Below, piece by piece: positions 54,870 to 63,204 of a stretch of 64,000 nt of DNA. The notes under the pieces are model-generated. The model was not told the origin of the DNA, searched no databases, and saw only the letters and a list, made by a program, of their open reading frames with translations. Origin of the DNA: Klebsiella pneumoniae (GTDB lineage: Bacteria > Myxococcota_A > UBA796 > SXON01); contig CAMAXZ010000011.1 of the NCBI GenBank assembly GCA_945862325.1, positions 1 through 64,000 of the forward strand, given 5' to 3'. How positions within the stretch are numbered: position 1 is the first letter of the stretch; every line of letters starts with the position of its first letter. Both the position numbers and the translations under genes were made by a program.

Positions 54870-56064
54870 GCTCGTTCGCGTGCGCATCGCCGAAGGCAAG
54901 GTGCGACCTGCCTTCGTGGATCCGGCTTCGGAGCGCCTGCGGGAGCGCGCGGCAGACCTGCTGGAGCTCTTCCGCGCGGCGGTCGGCGAGCCGCGCGGAG
55001 GGATCGACGAGGCGGTGGACGCCGTGGTGGGCGACGGAACCGACCACAAGCTGGTGCGTGGGATCGTAAAGATCATCCTCGATCGTTGTGAGTTCGACGT
55101 GGCGTCCGCGGTGCCGCCTCCGGCGCTGCGCGATCGCCTCTTTCGGCTCGCGGCGGCGCGGGGCCCGGTGCTCGCGGACGGGACCGCGGGTGGCGTGACC
55201 GCGGACGCTCTCGTCGCGGAGGCCGCCGCGGAGCTCGGCGTCGCGCCCGAGGGCCTGCACCGCGCGATGTGGGCGGATCACCCGGAGCGACAGACCCTCA
55301 CCGCGGTGGCGGTCCCGGACGTCGACTGGCTCCTGCATCGCTACAACGTGGCCCTCGTCCAAGCCGTGCTGCTGCGCGCGACCGAGCTGCGGCTGCGTCT
55401 CGTCCGACCGGCGCCGGAGCGCGCCCGCCAGCTCCTCCGGGCGGTGAAGTTCCACCAGCTCATCCACGCCGTGCGCCCCGAGGACGACGGGTGGACCGTG
55501 GTGCTCGACGGCCCCGCGTCGATCTTCTCGCAGACGACGCGCTACGGCTTCGCCCTCGCGAAGTTCTTTCCGGCGGCCCTGCTCGTGCCGACCGAGTGGC
55601 GGCTCGAAGCCAGCATCGCGTGGCCAGGAAAGCGCCCCGCCGAGCTGCATCTCTCCCCCGCCGACGGCCTCCGCTCGCACTACGCGGACCGCGGCGGGTG
55701 GGAGCCCCGCGAGTGCGCCTGGTTCGAGGAGCGCTTTCGCGCCCTCGACAGCGGATGGGCCCTCTCGCGCGACGTGGAGCCGCTCGCGCAGGGTCCGGAC
55801 GCTCTCGTGCTCCCCGACTTCCGCTTCGAGAAGGACGGGCGCGTCGCGTGGTTGGAGATCCTCGGCTTCTGGCGGAAGTCCACGATCGAGCGTCGCGTCG
55901 AGGGGCTCCGACGCCACGGCCCGCCGGGGCTCGTGGTCGCGGTCAGTCGCAAGCTCGCCGGGGAGCCCGGCGCCCTGCCGGACGAGGTCGTGACGTTCGC
56001 GGAGGTGGTGCCGGCGCGTCAGGTGCTGGACCGCATCGAGCGCGCCGCACGTCGTCCGGGGTAG
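54856..56064 (+). CDS. DUF790/Bax1-type nuclease, XPB partner
   Basis: A 402-aa protein of the DUF790 family, whose archaeal member Bax1 is a structure-specific endonuclease acting with XPB. Visible features are the N-terminal MLTGELVRVRI and RPAFVD, the central VPDVDWLLHRYNVALVQAVLLRA helix, and a PD-(D/E)xK-like region near residue 320 (VLPDFRFEKDGRVAWLEILGFW). It overlaps the helicase gene, so the two are coupled. The catalytic assignment is from the family. Confidence 0.88.
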   Translation: MLTGELVRVRIAEGKVRPAFVDPASERLRERAADLLELFRAAVGEPRGGIDEAVDAVVGDGTDHKLVRGIVKIILDRCEFDVASAVPPPALRDRLFRLAAARGPVLADGTAGGVTADALVAEAAAELGVAPEGLHRAMWADHPERQTLTAVAVPDVDWLLHRYNVALVQAVLLRATELRLRLVRPAPERARQLLRAVKFHQLIHAVRPEDDGWTVVLDGPASIFSQTTRYGFALAKFFPAALLVPTEWRLEASIAWPGKRPAELHLSPADGLRSHYADRGGWEPRECAWFEERFRALDSGWALSRDVEPLAQGPDALVLPDFRFEKDGRVAWLEILGFWRKSTIERRVEGLRRHGPPGLVVAVSRKLAGEPGALPDEVVTFAEVVPARQVLDRIERAARRPG

Positions 56065-56084
56065 ACTTTCGCCCGGAGGCGCCC

Positions 56085-56939
56085 ATGTGGACGTTCGCGC
56101 TCGTCATCCCCCTCTTCCTCGCGTGTGGCGGCGACGCCGAGAAGCCCAAGGGCACCCAGGGCTCCGGCGGCGAGAAGGCGGTCATGCTCACGCCGGCGCC
56201 CAAGGCGTCGGCCGGCCCACCGGTGGCGTACGAGACGATCCGGGTCGAACCCGGCACGTTCACGATGGGCAGCGCGCTGGACGACGCGGATCGGGACGGC
56301 GACGAGGGCCCGGTGGAGGTGACCCTCTCGAAGCCCTTCCTGCTCGGCAAGGGCGAGGTCACCCAGGCGCTCTGGGAGCAGGTGATGGGCGCGAACCCGA
56401 GCCGCGTGAAGGACGCCGCGCTGCCCGTCGATCAGGTCAGCTGGTTCGACGCCGTCGTCTTCGCAAACGCGCTCAGCGCGCGCGACGGGCACGCGCCGGC
56501 CTACACGGTCCAGGGCCAGAACGTCACGGCCAATACCGGCGCGGACGGATGGCGCCTGCCGACCGAGGCGGAGTGGGAGTTCGCCGCGCGCGCCGGAGCG
56601 GCCGCCCCGTTCGCGGGCGGCACCGAGGCCGACGCGGTGGCGTGGCACAAGGGCAACGCCGAAGGTGCCAGCCACCCGCCGTGCCAGAAGTCACCCAATG
56701 CCCTCGGGTTCTGCGACATGAGCGGCAACGTGCTGGAGTGGGTGTGGGACCGCTACGCGCCGTACGCGGCCGGCCCACAGACCGACCCGCGCGGCGCCGA
56801 CACCAACGACGGCGCCCGAGTGGCGCGTGGTGGCGCGTACAGCTCGCCGAGCCTCCACGGGCGTGTCGCCAACCGCATCCGCAGCCTGCCCACCCTGCGG
56901 TTCGTGACGAACGGCCTCCGCCTCGCGCGCAACGGCTGA
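56085..56939 (+). CDS. SUMF1/FGE-fold lipoprotein without catalytic cysteines
   Basis: A 284-aa lipoprotein (IPLFLACGG, Cys14). From about residue 50 it has the formylglycine-generating-enzyme fold: VEPGTFTMGS, LGKGEVTQALWEQVMG, PVDQVSWFDAVVFANALS, WRLPTEAEWEFAARAG, DMSGNVLEWVWD, ARGGAYSS and NGLRLAR. In true FGE two cysteines follow the RGGS/W motif; here that stretch is SSPSLHGRVANR with none, so it should not oxidise sulfatases. Such proteins often bind ligands or partner proteins at the envelope. It follows the nuclease by 20 bp. Confidence 0.85.
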   Translation: MWTFALVIPLFLACGGDAEKPKGTQGSGGEKAVMLTPAPKASAGPPVAYETIRVEPGTFTMGSALDDADRDGDEGPVEVTLSKPFLLGKGEVTQALWEQVMGANPSRVKDAALPVDQVSWFDAVVFANALSARDGHAPAYTVQGQNVTANTGADGWRLPTEAEWEFAARAGAAAPFAGGTEADAVAWHKGNAEGASHPPCQKSPNALGFCDMSGNVLEWVWDRYAPYAAGPQTDPRGADTNDGARVARGGAYSSPSLHGRVANRIRSLPTLRFVTNGLRLARNG

Positions 56940-56949
56940 CCGTCCCGCG

Positions 56950-57855
56950 TCAAGCGGTGGCGCTCCACGGTGGCGTCGGAAACAAACCGGCGAGAAAGTC
57001 CTGAAACGCCCGGACACGCTGGGGCACGTGACGCCGGTCCGGGCGTACCAGCGAGAACTTCGCCTCCGGCCCTCCCCAATCGGGGAGCACGCGCACGAGG
57101 CGGCCGTCGGCGAGCTCGTCCGTGACCGCCCAGTCCGGGTGCAGCGCGATGCCGACGCCCTCGACCGCGGCGGCCGTCACCGCCTCGGTCGCATTGACGG
57201 ACATCGTGCCGTGAACCTCGATGTCGACGATGTCCGCGCCCCGCTTCATCGTCCACAGGCTCGGCGTCGCGGTCGGTTGGTAGAGGATGGCGGGCAGTCT
57301 CGCGAGGTCGCGCGGGTGGCCGACCGCCGGGTGGCGCGCCAGGAAGGACGGGCTCGCCACGACGTGCATCCGGAAGCCCCACAGCCCGCGCGCGACGAGC
57401 GGGCCGTCGAGGGTCGACGCGCCGCGGATCGCGAGGTCGATGCCTTCGCCGAGCAGGTCGACCTTCCGCTCGTCGTAGCCGATGTGCAGCGTGATGTCCG
57501 GATGAAGTCGTTGAAACTGGATCATGGGGCGAACGAGATACCGCAGTCCGAACGCGGCGGGCAGTGACACCCGCAGGGTGCCGCGCGGCGTGTCGGCTTC
57601 GTCGCGGGCGCGGCCTTCGGCCGCCGCGATGCCCCGGACGAGGGGCGCGGTCGCCTCGTAGAACTCCTGGCCGGTGGCGGTGGTGGCGACCTTGCGTGTG
57701 GTGCGGTGGAGGAGGCGAACCCCGAGCCGAGCTTCGAGGCCGGCGATCATCCGGCTCGCGTAGGAGCGGGAGATGTCGAGCTGTTCGGCGGCGCGGGCGA
57801 AGGAGCCGGCCTCGGCCACGTGTACGAAGACCTGGACGTCGGAGAGTCGATCCAT
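56950..57855 (-). CDS. LysR-family transcriptional regulator
   Basis: A 301-aa regulator. The N-terminal winged helix-turn-helix is typical (MDRLSDVQVFVHVAEAGSFARAAEQL, SRSYASRMIAGLEARLG, LLHRTTRKV). An effector domain follows at about 90-295 (RGTLRVSLPAAFG; EGIDLAIRGA). Start ATG 57855 gives the exact family N-terminus. A T-N11-A palindrome lies 28 bp upstream, as expected for autoregulation and control of the divergent cytochrome c lipoprotein gene. Effector unknown. Confidence 0.93.
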   Translation of the reverse strand: MDRLSDVQVFVHVAEAGSFARAAEQLDISRSYASRMIAGLEARLGVRLLHRTTRKVATTATGQEFYEATAPLVRGIAAAEGRARDEADTPRGTLRVSLPAAFGLRYLVRPMIQFQRLHPDITLHIGYDERKVDLLGEGIDLAIRGASTLDGPLVARGLWGFRMHVVASPSFLARHPAVGHPRDLARLPAILYQPTATPSLWTMKRGADIVDIEVHGTMSVNATEAVTAAAVEGVGIALHPDWAVTDELADGRLVRVLPDWGGPEAKFSLVRPDRRHVPQRVRAFQDFLAGLFPTPPWSATA

Positions 57856-57882
57856 GACGCCCACGTCACCGGTCGGCTCGAT

Positions 57883-57901
57883 TGTTGCCACCTCGGCAAC
57901 A
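57883..57901. promoter_or_regulatory. Inverted repeat matching a LysR T-N11-A operator
   Basis: TGTTGCC-ACCTC-GGCAACA is a perfect 7-5-7 palindrome. It contains the T-N11-A core (T57886 to A57898) that LysR regulators bind. It lies in the 134-bp gap between the lysR start (57855) and the cytochrome c gene (57990), closer to lysR. Confidence 0.65.
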
Positions 57902-57989
57902 GAACGGCCGCATTCGCAACGTAGGCAGCCCGTCGGGTCCACGGGCACGATGGCGCCGCGCCGGGCTCGACCCCCAGGAGGCGCTTCTC

Positions 57990-58520
<531 letters not shown>

Positions 58521-59359
58521 GGGTCACGACCGCCAGCTCCGGTGGCACGCCGAACCGGAGCGGCAGGATGCTCAGGCCGAGGCCGGACGTCACGACGACG
58601 GTCCGGCCCTCGCGCACGATCCGACCGCGCGCGAGCGCGCGGTCGCGGATCGGCAGGACGATCGGCCCGACCCCCGGGAGGGCGATCTGCCCGCCGTGCG
58701 TGTGCGCCGCGAACAACGTTCGCGCGCGTGGCGGGAGGCGCGGGAGCACCTCCGGCGAGTGGCTCAGGACCACCGACGGCGCGCGGTCGTCGACGTCGGA
58801 GAACGCGCGTTTCAGGTCGATCGTGTGGGTCGTCACGTCCTCCAGGCCGACGATGTGCAGGAGGGGGCCGTCGTCGTCGGAGACGAGCGCGGACGCGTCG
58901 CGCAGCAGCCGGATCGGCGACTGGTCGAGCAGCCGAACGACCTCGGGGCCGTTCCAGTAGTAGTCGTGGTTGCCCATGACGGCCCACGCGCCGAGCGGGG
59001 CGCGGATGAGCGCCATGGCCTCGACCGTGTCCGCCGGAGGGAGGAACGTCAGCCACGAGAGCCCCAGGCGCGCCATCGTCTTGTGCTCGTAGGCGTAGTC
59101 GCCGAGGAAGAAGACGATGTCCGGCGCGAGGGCGTCCCCGCGCAGCATCGTCTCGCGCATCCGCTCCCTCGTCCACCATGGCCAGGAAGGCTGCGGGTCG
59201 CCGACGAGCAGCGCACGCATCGGCCGTCGAAGCCCGGGCACCTCGACCTCGTAGGTGACGACCACGAGGCGGAGGGGCTCGATCGCGAGCGCCCAGACGA
59301 CGAGGAGGACGGTGGTGAGGCCGGCCGCGAGTCCGAGCCGGAGCGCGCCGCGGCCCACG

Positions 59360-61153
59360 TCAGTCGGCCGAGCGCCAGTCCAGCCCGAGCTCGGTGGCGC
59401 GGGAGCGCAGGTCCGCGAGCTCGGTCGCGTCGAGCACCACTTCGTCGTCCGCGACCCCGCGACGCAGCAGGGGCCCGGCGATGCGGTCGCGGCGGAGCGC
59501 GGCCGCGGCGACCGTCGGCAGGCGCACGAGGAACATCGGGCGCACCTCGATCGGCGGCAGCCGGGCTCCGGCGAGCACCAGCACCTCGAGCTCGCCCGGA
59601 AGCTCGCCGCCGTAGAACTCGCGGAGGCGATGCAGGAGCTCGTCCGGATCGGCGTGGGCGCGCAGCTCGGGCTCGTAGATGCGCTCTTCGCCGTCGCGCC
59701 CCGCGTAGCGAGCGACCCGCGTGACGGCGGCGCGGACCGTGAGGGCGTCGGAGCCGTCGGGGATCACGAGCTGGCCGCGGCGGGCGAGGAATCGCGCGCG
59801 CGGCGGCCGGAGGTAGTCGACCACGCGTGCGTCGGCCGGGAGCTCGGCGCCGAGGGGGAGTACGCGGAGCGTGCCGTCGTCGTCCTCTGCCACGTCCACG
59901 CCCGTCACGACGCTGATCCGGGTGGCGGAGCGCGACCAGTCGGCGATCGACTCGACGATGCCCGGGGGCACGCCGGTCCGCGAGTGCGCGCGCAGGAAGC
60001 CGACGGGGTCCCGGTGGTTGGCGGCGAGGTCGGCGGCGACGCCGGCGCGTGAGATCCGGTGGCGGTGGACCCGCTCGCCGTCGACGTACGGCGCGAGGCG
60101 GCACAAGCGCCCGTAGGAAGCGCTGTCGAGGTCGCCGGAGTGAACGAGCACGTCGCCGTCGGGCAGGAGCAAGAAACCCTGCTCAAATGCTGGTCGTTGC
60201 CCGGCACGCCGCGCCGCGGCCAGGTGGCCTTCCGCGTCGCGCGACACGTCGAGGAACCCGACACGGTGCAGCACGTCCACGACCTCGTGGATCATGGGCG
60301 CCTCGACCGCGAGCCAACCGGCGTCGTCGAACCGCATGTCGGTGCGATCCGGGTAGCGGCCGTCGATCGGGCTGTAGAAGATCTGGCGGCACCGGCGCGC
60401 CAGCAGGCCGATGAGCGCGGGGACGTCCATCCACTCTGCGGCGTGCAACACGCGGAGGAGCACGGCGACGATCGCAGTTTGTACGCCGTGGAACAGGGAG
60501 GTCGGGTCGGAGATTGGCCGGGGCGGCGCCTCCGGCCAACCGCGCAGGCGCCCTTCGGCGGCGCGCACGAGCGCGGCGCGTCGCGCGACGTCGAGCGCGA
60601 GGGACCATCGGCCCGGCTCGCCCCCGAGCTGCTGAATGAGTCGGCGTTCGACGTCCTTCCGGAGGCCGCCGTCCACCGTCAGCTGCGCGGGCGCCACCTC
60701 GAGCATGGCCGCGAGCACCACCGCGTCCCAGCGAGCGTCCGACGCCGGAAACGACGGCGTCGGGGCGAGGTCGGGGGTAGGCGCCGCGAACGGGCTCCAC
60801 CCTCGAAGCGCCGGGTTGAGACGGCATGCGCCCGCGTAGCGGGTCGGGTGGATGTCGCTCCCGCCGGTGACGCTCGCGCGTGGGAGCAGCAGGGCCGACT
60901 GCCAGAGCGCGAGCCCGTCGCGCTCGATCGCCGGCCGGAGCCGCTCGGGCAGCGCCTCGCCGGCGGGCGTGACCAGCGCGCAGACGTCGAGGAGGCGTCG
61001 TGGCGTGTCGGGGAGCGACTCTGCGAGCGCTGCGAGCGTCGCGGCGTCGTCCGCCATCGCGGGGTCCAGCGCGAGCCCGGACCGAAAACCCGAGTCGTAG
61101 GACTCGACGAGCCGGCGGGCCGGACTGAGGGGCGTCTTCGTCACGACCGGCAT
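59360..61153 (-). CDS. Helicase-associated-domain protein (XPB N-terminal/Helicase_C_3-like)
   Basis: A 597-aa cytoplasmic protein. The central part (about 330-430) matches the helicase-associated domain found in XPB/Ssl2 N-termini and related standalone proteins: FLLLPDGDVLVHSGDLDSASYGRLCRLAP, HRHRISRAGVAADLA, FLRAHSRTGVPPGIVESIADWSR. The flanking helical regions are not recognised. No ATPase motifs are present. The family function is unknown. A true XPB-Bax1 pair lies 5 kb away, which makes a link to that repair module worth testing. Confidence 0.65.
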   Translation of the reverse strand: MPVVTKTPLSPARRLVESYDSGFRSGLALDPAMADDAATLAALAESLPDTPRRLLDVCALVTPAGEALPERLRPAIERDGLALWQSALLLPRASVTGGSDIHPTRYAGACRLNPALRGWSPFAAPTPDLAPTPSFPASDARWDAVVLAAMLEVAPAQLTVDGGLRKDVERRLIQQLGGEPGRWSLALDVARRAALVRAAEGRLRGWPEAPPRPISDPTSLFHGVQTAIVAVLLRVLHAAEWMDVPALIGLLARRCRQIFYSPIDGRYPDRTDMRFDDAGWLAVEAPMIHEVVDVLHRVGFLDVSRDAEGHLAAARRAGQRPAFEQGFLLLPDGDVLVHSGDLDSASYGRLCRLAPYVDGERVHRHRISRAGVAADLAANHRDPVGFLRAHSRTGVPPGIVESIADWSRSATRISVVTGVDVAEDDDGTLRVLPLGAELPADARVVDYLRPPRARFLARRGQLVIPDGSDALTVRAAVTRVARYAGRDGEERIYEPELRAHADPDELLHRLREFYGGELPGELEVLVLAGARLPPIEVRPMFLVRLPTVAAAALRRDRIAGPLLRRGVADDEVVLDATELADLRSRATELGLDWRSAD

Positions 61154-61167
61154 CTATCCCGCCGGCG

Positions 61168-61689
61168 TCACCCGCCGCTCTTCCGCGCCTCCCAATCGCC
61201 GCGGGAGTAGCAGTCGATGACCTTGTCGTTGTCGACGTCGAGCGCCAACGTGACCGCGCCGGAGATCACGTCGCGGTTCGTGCCGACGTCGTGGAACACG
61301 AGCCCGCCGAAGCTCGCGTGGATCGTGCCGCCCTCGCTGTGGGCCTGCTCGCCGGTGAGCGTGAATCCGCCGTAGAGGTCGACGGCGCCCCAGAAGCGCT
61401 CGGTCTCGGGCGTGCCGGACGGTCCGAAGTACGCGTAGATACGGTCGGGCAGGCTGCCCGAGATCGTCATCCCGCCCGTGATCCAGCCTTCGCTGGTGGC
61501 GTCGAAGTTGTCGACGGCGCACCCATCGGAGAACCAGTCGACGCCGTACGAGCTTGCCCACAGCCCTGTGACGGTGGGCACGTCCCCGGTGTCGGTCCCG
61601 CCGGCGTCCACGTCCCCGCAGGACGGGTCGGCGGCGGCGGTGTCGTCGGTGGCGGCGGTGCACGCGAGGAGGAGTGCGAAGAGGATCAT
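61168..61689 (-). CDS. Small lipoprotein, unknown function
   Basis: A 173-aa lipoprotein (LFALLLACTA, Cys10) with a Thr/Asp-rich linker (about 12-38), then a beta-rich domain with repeated Gly turns (GWITGGMTISGSLPDRIYAYFG, TFTLTGEQAHSEGG-like, VISGAVTLALDVDNDKVIDCYS). No family is recognised. Its start overlaps the stop of the OmpA-like gene (ATGA), so the two are made together. Confidence 0.6.
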   Translation of the reverse strand: MILFALLLACTAATDDTAAADPSCGDVDAGGTDTGDVPTVTGLWASSYGVDWFSDGCAVDNFDATSEGWITGGMTISGSLPDRIYAYFGPSGTPETERFWGAVDLYGGFTLTGEQAHSEGGTIHASFGGLVFHDVGTNRDVISGAVTLALDVDNDKVIDCYSRGDWEARKSGG

Positions 61690-62303
61690 CGAGGGGCTCC
61701 GGGGGAGACGAGGAGGACGATGCGGTGGTTGATCGCGCGGCTCTCGGGGGTGTCGTTCGCGACGAGGGGGTCGAGATCCGCGCGCGCGGACACGGTGAGC
61801 CGCGCCGGCGCGAGTCCGAAGCGGTCGATGAGGACCCGGGCGGTCAGCACCGCCTCGGCGGCGCTGCGGTCCCACGCGGTCGCCCACAGCCGGCGCAGGT
61901 ACAGCGGCGGCGGCCCGTCGACGTGGCCCACGACCGCGACGCGCGTGTCCGGGTGCGTGTTCAGCACGGTGGCGAGGAGATCGAGCATGGGCAGCGCCTC
62001 GTCGCGCACGTGGGCCTCGTCGCCGAACAACACCATCGCCGGGATGGTCACGCGGGCGCGGTTCGCGTCCCGGTCGACCTTCGCGACGCCGCCGGCGAAC
62101 ACCTGGAGCAGGTCCGCGTAGATCGGCGCGGGCGCGAGGTCCGCGCAGGCGGCGCGCTCGCGTTGCAGCCGGTCGATCGTCTGTTTCAGAGCGATGACCT
62201 CACGGTCGAGCTGGCCGACCAGCGCGCGCTCTCCCCCCGCGGCGGCCACGAGGCCCACGCTCGCCGCCAAGGCCAACGGCGCCCACGCGCGGCTCAGGTC
62301 CAC
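61686..62303 (-). CDS. OmpA/MotB-like peptidoglycan-binding-type protein
   Basis: A 205-aa protein. An N-terminal helix (about 8-24) and a short coiled coil (about 30-50) precede an OmpA-C-like domain: ARVTIPAMVLFGDEAHVRDEALPMLDLLATVLNTHPDTRVAVVGHVDG and DRSAAEAVLTARVLIDRFGLAPARLTVSARAD, RAINHRIVLLV. The peptidoglycan-contacting Asp (here GHVDG) and Arg (SRAINHR) positions are conserved. It probably tethers an envelope complex to murein. Coupled to the lipoprotein downstream; its own start overlaps the exonuclease end by 10 bp. Confidence 0.8.
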   Translation of the reverse strand: MDLSRAWAPLALAASVGLVAAAGGERALVGQLDREVIALKQTIDRLQRERAACADLAPAPIYADLLQVFAGGVAKVDRDANRARVTIPAMVLFGDEAHVRDEALPMLDLLATVLNTHPDTRVAVVGHVDGPPPLYLRRLWATAWDRSAAEAVLTARVLIDRFGLAPARLTVSARADLDPLVANDTPESRAINHRIVLLVSPGAPR

Positions 62304-63178
62304 GCGCCTTCCCAGCCGACGGGCGCGTCAATGCCCCAGTCCTGCGGGCCGAAGCCCTTGGTGGAAGACGGGAACCCGCCAGACGCCTTGACCTTGAGCC
62401 AACGCGACGCCCACATGCGCACCACCTCGGGATAACGCCAGTCCCAACGCCCGTCCGGCTGTCGGGCGCGCGCGAGGGCCATCCAGGCGAGCGTGTCGGG
62501 GTGTCGCTCGATCGGGTCGCCCGCGTGGGGGCCATCGGTGAACACCACGACGCCCTTCGCGTCTCGGGTGAGGTGGCCCGTGTCGGGAGGCGCGCCGACC
62601 GCGTCCGCCCAGTCGAGCAGGCCCGCAAGGTCTCGCGGTGCCGAGAAGCGACGGGCCATCGCCAGGAACGCGCGACCGCAGGCCTCCGCGTCGTTCTGCG
62701 CGCGGTGGGCCTCGTCGAGCCGCACCTCGAGGCGCTTCGTCAGCTCGCCGAGGCGGTGGCTCTTCTCGCCCTTGAACACCCGCCGCGAGATGTCGAGCGT
62801 GTCGATCTCCGCGCTCGGGCCGGGCCAGGCGAGGCCGCACCGCGCGAGCTCCGCGCCGAGCATCCGCTGGTCGAACGTGTAGTTGTGCGCCACGGTGATG
62901 CCCGTCGACAGCAGCGCGTGCACCTTCGCCGCCACCTTGTCGAACGCCGGCGCCTTCGCGACGTGGTCGTCGGTGATGTGCGTGACCTCGGTCGACTCCC
63001 GCGGGATGGGGATGCCCGGGTTCACGAAGAACGCGTGCGACGTGACCGACACCACGTCGAGCGCGGCGTCGACCCGTAGGATCACCGCCGCGAACTCGAT
63101 GATGCGGTCGCCGTTCTCGGGGAAGAGGCCCGTCGTCTCGGTGTCGAACGCGACGATCGGGAGTTGGGTCCACTCCAT
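62294..63178 (-). CDS. DEDDh 3'-5' exonuclease (PolC/DnaQ-like)
   Basis: A 294-aa protein. Exo I is VAFDTETTG (residues 9-17), Exo II is TVAHNYTFDQRML, and Exo III is HRAQNDAEACG, giving the full DEDDh set. The layout matches DNA polymerase III epsilon-like exonucleases, but a C-terminal extension of about 110 residues (VVVFTDGPHAGDPIERHPDTLAWMALARAR) is not standard. It may act as a stand-alone repair or RNA-trimming nuclease. Confidence 0.9.
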   Translation of the reverse strand: MEWTQLPIVAFDTETTGLFPENGDRIIEFAAVILRVDAALDVVSVTSHAFFVNPGIPIPRESTEVTHITDDHVAKAPAFDKVAAKVHALLSTGITVAHNYTFDQRMLGAELARCGLAWPGPSAEIDTLDISRRVFKGEKSHRLGELTKRLEVRLDEAHRAQNDAEACGRAFLAMARRFSAPRDLAGLLDWADAVGAPPDTGHLTRDAKGVVVFTDGPHAGDPIERHPDTLAWMALARARQPDGRWDWRYPEVVRMWASRWLKVKASGGFPSSTKGFGPQDWGIDAPVGWEGAWT

Positions 63179-63204
63179 CGCGGGCGTCTATCCGCCCCCG
63201 CGGC

